Assembly: GCA_035527455.1 (NCBI GenBank)
Contig: DATLAN010000520.1
Coordinates: 1-9,677, forward strand
Reading direction: 5' to 3'
From: DATLAN01 sp035527455
GTDB taxonomy: Bacteria; Planctomycetota; Planctomycetia; Pirellulales; Thermoguttaceae
Length of the DNA stretch: 9,677 nt
Both the position numbers and the translations under genes were made by a program. Each line of letters starts with the position of its first letter. Position 1 is the first letter of the stretch. Of this stretch, positions 1 to 5,836 are shown piece after piece. A model generated the notes under the pieces. That model was given only the letters and a program-made list of their open reading frames with translations. It made no database searches and had not been told where the DNA came from.

Positions 1-175
1 CCGGCACGACCGACGGCCGTCCGCAACCGCGCAAGCGTGGGGCGGAAAACAATCGCGCCGGCGGGCTTAGCGGCATTCGGCCCTGTCGGCGTAACCGGCG
101 GCAGGAAAATGGCTTGCGCCGACCCGCGCGGATTCGAGAGACGCCCATTGTTGCCTCGCGGCGCGCCAACCGGGT

Positions 176-190
176 AAAAAAGGGGCGGAT

Positions 191-202
<12 letters not shown>
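176..202 (-). terminator. Weak candidate terminator after hisS
   Basis: On the minus strand a short GGGC/GCCC stem (199-202 pairing with 183-186, 12-base loop) spans the hisS stop codon. It is followed by a run of six T (181-176). The T tract is right for an intrinsic terminator but a 4-bp stem is weak, so this is only a candidate. Confidence 0.3.
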
Positions 203-1543
<1,341 letters not shown>

Positions 1544-1550
1544 GAAAGGA

Positions 1551-1590
1551 GTTCTCTCTTTTGCGGGTTCTTCAGGGGTCTTCGTGGTCC
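1551..1590 (-). repeat. Degenerate 10-base-period GAAGA repeat in hisS leader
   Basis: Read on the minus strand, this stretch falls into roughly ten-base units, CCACGAAGAC then CCCTGAAGAA then CCCGCAAAAG, ending just before the hisS start. It resembles decayed 'CCACGAAGACACGAAGA' type intergenic repeats that I believe are common in planctomycete and other environmental genomes; that comparison is from memory. It could equally be chance purine-rich leader sequence. Confidence 0.3.
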
Positions 1591-1624
1591 CATTTCCGGT
1601 CCATCGAAGTCGACGGTATGGAGG

Positions 1625-1691
1625 AGTACGGGTTCCTCTTCTCTGATTCTACCTCTTCGCGCGTCGTGAACAGAGAAGAGGAACCCGTACT
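1625..1691. repeat. 21-bp perfect inverted repeat, 25-base loop
   Basis: The arms 1625-1645 and 1671-1691 are perfectly complementary over 21 bp (left arm begins AGTACGGGTTCCTCTTCTCT), separated by a 25-base loop containing CTTCGCGCGTCGTG. It lies between the YkgJ-like gene and hisS, both transcribed leftward, so it would form a strong hairpin in any read-through RNA. There is no T tract after it on either strand, so it is not a canonical intrinsic terminator. The form (long perfect arms, short centre, no coding) fits a REP/MITE-like intergenic element, but no second copy is present in this window. Confidence 0.8.
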
Positions 1692-1788
1692 TCCCCAGCA
1701 CGGCAAACCGCAGTTTCGCCCGGCAGCGTTTCTCGGCGATTTTCAGGCTATTTGCGGCTCGGAGCCAGTCCCCATTTTCCACTCCGGG

Positions 1789-2241
1789 CTACTTCGGTTT
1801 GGGGCTGCGAAATCCGCGGCCCGATCGGGGTCCGAGGACGGCCTCGGCGTACTGCTCGACCTGTTCGGGCGTTTCCCAGTAGTGATCGTAGACCCAAAGG
1901 TCTTCGTATTCGCAGTTCTTGGTGGTGTATTCGCGGCAGATCTGGGGGCGCGTTTCGTACGCGCCGCAGAGGTTGTCGTCCCGCAGGTGATTGCAGCGGT
2001 TGTAGATCAGCAGGTACCAGGTATCCTCCTCGGTGAAGACGGCCGCCCGCTCGTGCAGCAGATACCAGCGGATGTACTCGAAATCGGCCCAACTCTCGGG
2101 CGTGTCGATGGCCAGGGCGATGTAGCGGCAACACTTGGCTGCACAATGAGTGCAAAGGACTTCGCCCGGCTCGAGGTCTTTTCGGCGTGGCATGCGTCGG
2201 CACGTCTCGGTCGGCTCGGCGCTGAGCGTGGTTTCGCCCAC
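1789..2241 (-). CDS. YkgJ-like cysteine-cluster protein (putative metal/Fe-S binding)
   Basis: A 150-residue protein with eight cysteines in two groups: C30, C33, C37, C38 (CTHCAAKCC) and C83, C92, C102, C110 (the C102 context is RPQICREY). This matches the YkgJ/UPF0153 'zinc- or iron-chelating' family, whose N-terminal motif is usually CxxCxxCC; here one extra residue gives CxxCxxxCC. The segment LCGAYETRPQICREY is typical of the family's C-terminal half. No signal peptide or membrane segment is visible, so it is probably cytoplasmic. The start chosen is GTG (2241-2239), because a perfect GGAGG lies 7 bases upstream. A longer frame reaches a TTG at 2292, but its start and the ATG at 2283 lack a suitably spaced Shine-Dalgarno site, and both put a ribosome site inside the gene. 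Biochemical function in this family is poorly known; metal or Fe-S binding is inferred from the cysteines. Confidence 0.82.
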   Translation of the reverse strand: MGETTLSAEPTETCRRMPRRKDLEPGEVLCTHCAAKCCRYIALAIDTPESWADFEYIRWYLLHERAAVFTEEDTWYLLIYNRCNHLRDDNLCGAYETRPQICREYTTKNCEYEDLWVYDHYWETPEQVEQYAEAVLGPRSGRGFRSPKPK

Positions 2242-2248
2242 GGGTTTT

Positions 2249-2253
2249 CCTCC
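2249..2253 (-). promoter_or_regulatory. Ribosome binding site deciding the YkgJ-like start
   Basis: A perfect GGAGG on the minus strand sits 7 bases before the GTG at 2241. It is the best Shine-Dalgarno match near the 5' end of this frame and argues against the longer TTG-initiated frame. Confidence 0.7.
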
Positions 2254-2424
2254 GCAAAAGGGGATTTCTCCATTTCCGGTCATCTCCCGCAAAGACTAGC
2301 AAAGAGGGGAAGAAGGGGGAAGGGGCCGGGGCGTCGGTTTGCTGTTTGCGAAGCCGCGAGCGGCTGGAATTCCGTGTTGCGGGGCCTGTGGGGGCGATGG
2401 TAAGCTGTGGGTTGGAGATTATCG

Positions 2425-2556
2425 ATGGAATCCGACGAAAAGAAGCCGCCCGAGGAGAAGCCGGCCCCGAAAGCCGAGCGCAAGCTCCGCTTCGACCCGC
2501 CGCACCCTCGGGTTCCGAACCCCCCCCATCACATTTCGGGCAAGGATCGCGGATAG
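2425..2556 (+). CDS. Small charged, Pro-rich protein of unknown function
   Basis: A 43-residue open frame from ATG 2425 to TAG 2556, with GGAG at 2414-2417 and a 7-base spacer. The N-terminal half is a Lys/Glu/Pro low-complexity segment (starts MESDEKKPPEEKPAPK). The C-terminal half has a distinct Pro/His-rich pattern (LRFDPPHPRVPNPPHHISG). Codon third positions are mostly G or C, as in the neighbouring real genes, which supports coding. There is no signal peptide, membrane segment or cysteine. It lies alone between the divergent YkgJ-like gene and the reductase promoter, and a weak terminator follows 41 bases after its stop. A run of eight C (2520-2527) lies inside the frame and is slippage- or sequencing-error-prone. 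I do not recognise the family. Confidence 0.5.
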   Translation: MESDEKKPPEEKPAPKAERKLRFDPPHPRVPNPPHHISGKDRG

Positions 2557-2597
2557 TCCGTGGTGGGGGAAGCATTTTATTGAGGATTCTAGCCCGA

Positions 2598-2619
2598 AGG
2601 GGCTGGTAGGACTGCCCCT
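2598..2619 (+). terminator. Weak candidate terminator before reductase promoter
   Basis: AGGGGC (2598-2603) pairs with GCCCCT (2614-2619) across a 10-base loop and is followed by a T-leaning but interrupted tract (GTTCCTAATTGTCTT). An alternative overlapping stem AGCCC/GGGCT (2591-2604) competes with it. It could end the small-protein transcript just before the promoter at 2633; the support is modest. Confidence 0.28.
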
Positions 2620-2632
2620 GTTCCTAATTGTC

Positions 2633-2662
2633 TTGACAAGAACCTTCGCGGCGGGCTAGCAT
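2633..2662 (+). promoter_or_regulatory. Sigma70-like promoter for the reductase-cytochrome pair
   Basis: A consensus -35 TTGACA (2633-2638) is followed after 18 bases by TAGCAT (2657-2662, 4 of 6 to TATAAT). This would give an mRNA leader of nearly 90 bases before the ATG at 2758. The -35 match is strong and the -10 only fair. Confidence 0.5.
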
Positions 2663-2757
2663 GGGGAGAAGATAGTCGCTTTGGTTTTCCCTCCCGACTT
2701 GCCTTCCGCGGCACTTGCCGTTCCCGTTCCCCCATACATCATCGAAGGAGACTCTGT

Positions 2758-3909
2758 ATGGCAGACAAGATCACTCGCCGAGAGTTCGTGCGCGACGGTG
2801 CCGTCGCCGCAGCCGGAGTGGCCGCCGGATTGGCCGCAACGCAAACGGTCCACGCCGGCAATCCCGAAAAGGCCGACACGAGCAAGATCGTCAACTACAA
2901 CCCCGACATGGAGTATCGCCGCTGCGGCAAGACCGACTGGATGACGTCGGCCGTCTGCCTGGGTGGGCACTGGAAGCGGGTGAACCTGGTGGTGCCGGGT
3001 TTGTTCCAGGGGAGCAGTTGGCTCAGCGCCAAGCTGGACAGCCCCGAGTTCGAAAAGAACCGCTACGACCTCGTCACCCGGTGCATCGAGCGGGGGATCA
3101 ACTACATCGATGCCTGCACCGTGCAGGAGGTCATCATGTACTCCAAGGCGCTGAAGGGCCGCCGCGACAAGATGCACCTGGGCTTCTCCTGGTACCAGGA
3201 AGAGATGCGGGGCCTCAGCGGCCAATACCAAAGCGCCAAGAAAGCAGGCACTCCGAAGCCGCCGGGTTGGATCACCGAGAACCTCAAGGCCGCCATCGAT
3301 CGCGGCTTCAAGCAGACCGGGCTGGAGTACGTCGACCTCTGGCGGATCACCATGCACGAGCAGAGCGCCCGTCACGAGAACGACGAAGTCGAAGAGATGG
3401 TCGAGGCCTTGAACTGGGCCAAGCAGACGGGCCGTGCCCGATTCACCGGCATCTCCTCGCACCACCGGTCCCACATCAAGTGGATGATCGAAACCTACCC
3501 GGAAACCTTCGACGTGATCGTCACGCCCTATACCGCCAAGACCAAGGTGGTCGAGGACACGGACGGACTATGGGCGGCGATGCAGAAGGGCGACGTCGGC
3601 TGGTTCGGCATCAAGCCGTTTGCCGGCACCTCGCTGTTCAAGGGCACCAGCGCGCCGGACGACCCGAATTTCGAAGAGGACAACCGGCTTGCCCGGCTCA
3701 CCATTCGCTACATCCTCTGCAACCAGGCGATCACGGCCCCGATTCCGGGCATGATCACGCCCCAGCAGGTGGACAACGTGGCGCTGGCCGTCATGGAACG
3801 CCGCGAGCTGGACCCCGAGGAGAAGGCCGAGTTGGATCGGGCGATGGATCGGGCGTGGGCCAACCTGCCCTACCATTATCAGTGGCTGAAAAACTGGGAA
3901 TACGTGTAA
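2758..3909 (+). CDS. Tat-exported aldo/keto reductase-fold protein with eroded active site
   Basis: A 383-residue protein with a twin-arginine signal at the N-terminus (TRREFVRDG at 6-14, then an Ala/Gly/Val-rich stretch to about residue 33). It is therefore predicted to be exported folded. The body has aldo/keto reductase landmarks: GINYIDAC (113-120), a helix ending in GRRDK (134-138), LEYVDLW (189-195), TGRARFTGIS (224-233), PFAGT (287-291) and the C-terminal IPGMITPQQVDN (329-340). The catalytic tetrad is not intact. Asp118 is kept, but the usual Tyr five residues later is Gln123. No Lys sits at the end of the strand LGFSW (141-145). The His normally after DLYxx is displaced, the segment reading DLWRITMH. 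ATG 2758 has AAGGAG (2745-2750) 7 bases upstream. The tetrahaem cytochrome gene follows after 111 bases on the same strand. Whether it still uses NAD(P)H is unknown; the fold assignment is firm, the reaction is not. Confidence 0.85.
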   Translation: MADKITRREFVRDGAVAAAGVAAGLAATQTVHAGNPEKADTSKIVNYNPDMEYRRCGKTDWMTSAVCLGGHWKRVNLVVPGLFQGSSWLSAKLDSPEFEKNRYDLVTRCIERGINYIDACTVQEVIMYSKALKGRRDKMHLGFSWYQEEMRGLSGQYQSAKKAGTPKPPGWITENLKAAIDRGFKQTGLEYVDLWRITMHEQSARHENDEVEEMVEALNWAKQTGRARFTGISSHHRSHIKWMIETYPETFDVIVTPYTAKTKVVEDTDGLWAAMQKGDVGWFGIKPFAGTSLFKGTSAPDDPNFEEDNRLARLTIRYILCNQAITAPIPGMITPQQVDNVALAVMERRELDPEEKAELDRAMDRAWANLPYHYQWLKNWEYV

Positions 3910-3929
3910 TCGACCGCGCGGTTGATTAC
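3906..3929 (+). repeat. Hairpin over the reductase stop codon
   Basis: GTAATCGACCGCG / CGGTTGATTAC forms about a 10-bp RNA stem (one G-U pair) with a GCGC loop. It starts on the last base of the final sense codon and includes the TAA. No T tract follows, so it is more likely an mRNA 3'-end stabiliser or processing structure than an intrinsic terminator. Confidence 0.55.
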
Positions 3930-3956
3930 AATAGAAAATGACAGGCACGCCAAAGG

Positions 3957-3986
3957 GGGTGGGCAGGCCAAACCGCCTGCCCACCC
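3957..3986. repeat. 12-bp perfect hairpin in reductase-cytochrome gap
   Basis: GGGTGGGCAGGC (3957-3968) and GCCTGCCCACCC (3975-3986) pair perfectly around a 6-base CAAACC loop. A (CG)5 run (3986-3995) abuts the right arm. It lies 34 bases before the cytochrome ATG and 17 before its GGAGG, so it forms part of the cytochrome leader without covering the ribosome site. There is no following T tract. It may be a REP-like intergenic element or may modulate expression of the second gene. Confidence 0.7.
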
Positions 3987-4020
3987 GCGCGCGCGGCTCC
4001 GTTGGAGGAAAGGAACAAGC

Positions 4021-4674
4021 ATGAGATCGACCGTATTGGCGGTGTTGTTCGCATCGTTGGGTATTGCTGCCGTGGTATACACTGCCGGTGGGCCGGGCGA
4101 CGGAGGACTGATCGTGACGACGACGGCCCGAGCCGCCGAGAACGAGGACCAGAAGCCGGGAGGGCCGCCTCCGCTGGTGATCGACAAGGGTGCGCCGTTG
4201 CTGCTGGATGATCCGCCCGAAGTCGATCCGCTGGCCGTGCCGCTGGGACCGGTGGCCGACAACATGGCCTGTTTCGTCTGCCACATCAACTACGAGGAAG
4301 AAGTGTTCGCCGACGCGCACGCCAAGGCGAACGTCGGCTGCATGGAGTGTCACGGCAAGTCGCTGGCGCACCGCGACGACGAAGACAACATCACGCCACC
4401 GGATACGATGTTCCCGCCGGAAAACATCCAGGCCAACTGCGAGAAATGCCACGACGAGCACGACGTGGCGCCCGTCGACGTGATTACGCGATGGCAAGAA
4501 CGCTGCCCTTCCAAGACCGATCCCAAGGAGATCGGCTGCATGGACTGCCACGGGTATCACCGCCTGAATCACCGCACCGTGCGGTGGGACAAGCTGACGG
4601 GAGAGCTGCTCGGTCGCGAGGCCAAGGAGGGTGAAGCCGGAGCCGAGGGCGCCGGCGCGGACCGGATGCAATGA
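4021..4674 (+). CDS. Exported tetrahaem c-type cytochrome
   Basis: A 217-residue protein with four CxxCH haem c-binding motifs: CFVCH (84-88), CMECH (107-111), CEKCH (140-144) and CMDCH (173-177). Additional His residues (H100, H117, H147, H180, H184) could act as distal ligands, as in bis-His multihaem cytochromes of the c3/c7 or NapC/NrfH-related doubled-CxxCH type. The N-terminus has a hydrophobic stretch (about 4-21) and an ARA-AEN sequence near 37-42 that suits signal peptidase cleavage. Residues 40-80 are Pro/Asp-rich and the tail (200-217) is a Gly/Glu/Ala-rich low-complexity segment. ATG 4021 was chosen over upstream in-frame codons such as TTG 3922 because GGAGG (4004-4008) lies 12 bases upstream, with AGGAA closer, and the signal peptide begins there. 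Acting in the periplasm as an electron carrier is the likely role. It probably shares a transcript with the preceding exported reductase-like gene; the electron donor and acceptor are unknown. Confidence 0.9.
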   Translation: MRSTVLAVLFASLGIAAVVYTAGGPGDGGLIVTTTARAAENEDQKPGGPPPLVIDKGAPLLLDDPPEVDPLAVPLGPVADNMACFVCHINYEEEVFADAHAKANVGCMECHGKSLAHRDDEDNITPPDTMFPPENIQANCEKCHDEHDVAPVDVITRWQERCPSKTDPKEIGCMDCHGYHRLNHRTVRWDKLTGELLGREAKEGEAGAEGAGADRMQ

Positions 4675-4729
4675 CCGGTGGATCTCTTCGTCTGTTCCTC
4701 CGTGGTGAATCCCCTCGTCTCAACCCGAG

Positions 4730-5659
4730 TCACTTCCTGCCGAGTTCTCCCGCCGGGGTCTCGGCGCGGAGTTGATCGATCATATCGCGGGTGGCCGCTT
4801 CGACCGCCTCCTGCCAGGCGGCTGGGCCGAAGCGTTCCTTGTACGGGCTGCGGGCGTGGGCGAAGATGATGCCCCGGGAGTTGTTGACGATCGCGCCGGT
4901 GCCTTGGGGGTCGAACGCCGCGGCCACGTCGGCGGCCGTGCCGCCCTGGCTGCCGTAGCCGGGCACGAGGAACCAGGTGTGCGGCATCTCGGCCCGAAGC
5001 TCGGCAAGCTGCTGGGGATACGTTGCCCCGACCACCGCCCCGATCGCCCCGTAGCCGCACGATCCGGCTGTTTGCCGGGCCAGCCCCTCGACGTACGCGG
5101 CCACGTGCCGATAGAGCGGCCGGCCGTCGGCCACGAGGTCCTGGAACATGCCGCCGCCGGGATTGGAGGTCTTCACCAGCACGAACACGCCGGCTGCCCG
5201 CTCGGTAGCCACGTCGACGAACGGCCTGAGGCTGTCGTCGCCCAGGTAGGGGCTGACGGTCATCGCATCGGCCCCCCAGGGGCTTTGGCCGGGACCGAGC
5301 ATCCCCCGGGCGTAGGCCGCGGCCGTCGAGCCGATGTCGTTCCGCTTGGCGTCGAGGATCACCAGCAGACCCTTTTCCTGGGCGTAGGCGATGATTTCGG
5401 CCAGGACGTTCATGGCCGGCGGCCCGATCTGTTCGAAGAAAGCGGCCTGGGGCTTGACGGCCGGCACCAACGGGGCCACCACGTCGATCACCCCGCGACA
5501 AAAACGCCCGTACGCGGCGGCCTGATCGGCCGGACCGGGGCCGTCGCCCGCCGGGGCCAGCCCTTCGGGAAGCATCTCCAGCCGGGGATCGAGGCCCACC
5601 AACACCGGATTTCCACACCGCCGCACGGCCGCATCGAGTCGATCGGGGAAAGGTAACAA
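4730..5659 (-). CDS. pyrF: Orotidine 5'-phosphate decarboxylase, long (type 2) form
   Basis: Converts OMP to UMP, the last step of de novo pyrimidine synthesis, in the cytoplasm. With the start used here it has 309 residues, as expected for the longer type 2 family rather than the roughly 230-residue E. coli type. Landmarks are GLDPRLE (22-28), a strand with KPQAAFFE (69-76), the catalytic DxKxxD array LDAKRNDIGSTA (102-113; Asp103, Lys105, Asp108), TSNPG (164-168), VPGYGSQGG (232-240) and the phosphate-binding NNSRGIIFA (259-267, Arg262). The start is TTG (5659-5657), because AAGGAG (5672-5667) sits exactly 7 bases upstream. A GTG at 5695 would add 12 residues (MGRHGERERSCA) encoded across that ribosome site, which is unlikely. 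The gene converges with the cytochrome gene (55 bases between stops). It is downstream of the duplicated peptidase on the same strand, but a 71-base inverted repeat lies between them. Confidence 0.95.
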   Translation of the reverse strand: MLPFPDRLDAAVRRCGNPVLVGLDPRLEMLPEGLAPAGDGPGPADQAAAYGRFCRGVIDVVAPLVPAVKPQAAFFEQIGPPAMNVLAEIIAYAQEKGLLVILDAKRNDIGSTAAAYARGMLGPGQSPWGADAMTVSPYLGDDSLRPFVDVATERAAGVFVLVKTSNPGGGMFQDLVADGRPLYRHVAAYVEGLARQTAGSCGYGAIGAVVGATYPQQLAELRAEMPHTWFLVPGYGSQGGTAADVAAAFDPQGTGAIVNNSRGIIFAHARSPYKERFGPAAWQEAVEAATRDMIDQLRAETPAGELGRK

Positions 5660-5666
5660 GGCACAA

Positions 5667-5672
5667 CTCCTT
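5667..5672 (-). promoter_or_regulatory. Ribosome binding site supporting TTG start of pyrF
   Basis: AAGGAG on the minus strand, 7 bases from the TTG at 5659. No ATG in frame is available near the family N-terminus. Confidence 0.7.
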
Positions 5673-5763
5673 TCTCTCTCTCCATGGCGCCCCACGCACG
5701 CCTATTGTTACCGTTTTTCCGCCGCAACGCGATCCCCTACCGCACGCCCTTGGCCAGCAGTGC

Positions 5764-5834
5764 GTAGGTCAGGGCTTGCCCTGACAGATTCTCCTACCGA
5801 CGGCTTGATTCCGTCAGGGCAAGCCCTGACCTAC
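5764..5834. repeat. 71-base inverted repeat with 22-bp perfect arms
   Basis: The arm 5764-5785 (GTAGGTCAGGGCTTGCCCTG...) is the exact reverse complement of 5813-5834. The centre is 27 bases. Each arm is itself nearly palindromic (TCAGGGC-TT-GCCCTGA), so the DNA or RNA could fold as one long hairpin or two small ones. The right end supplies the stop codon of the peptidase gene at 5831. The structure looks like a REP-type element; no T tract follows on either strand. Confidence 0.85.
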
Positions 5835-5836
5835 TT
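5805..5836. repeat. Direct repeat copy 1 (32 bp), at a gene's stop codon
   Basis: Identical over 32 bases to 7354-7385 and mismatched immediately outside both ends. It contains CTTGCCCTGAC in reverse orientation and ends in CTACTT, which on the minus strand is AAG-TAG: the final Lys codon and stop of the duplicated peptidase. It is also the right half of the 71-base inverted repeat. Confidence 0.9.

Noticed and set aside
1..190. Possible start of another minus-strand gene near position 74
   Set aside because: An ATG-led frame runs off the left edge, but it has no ribosome site and too few codons to judge.
1544..1788. T-box or histidine-attenuator leader for hisS
   Set aside because: No T-box sequence, His-codon-rich leader peptide or terminator/antiterminator pair with T tract was seen; only an inverted repeat is present.
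3568..4671. 367-codon minus-strand frame across the reductase and cytochrome genes
   Set aside because: It is antisense to two well-supported genes, including the CxxCH motifs, and crosses the hairpins.
4569..5699. 376-codon minus-strand frame in another phase over pyrF
   Set aside because: The pyrF frame has all active-site motifs; this frame yields Arg/Gly-rich sequence typical of a shifted GC-rich gene.
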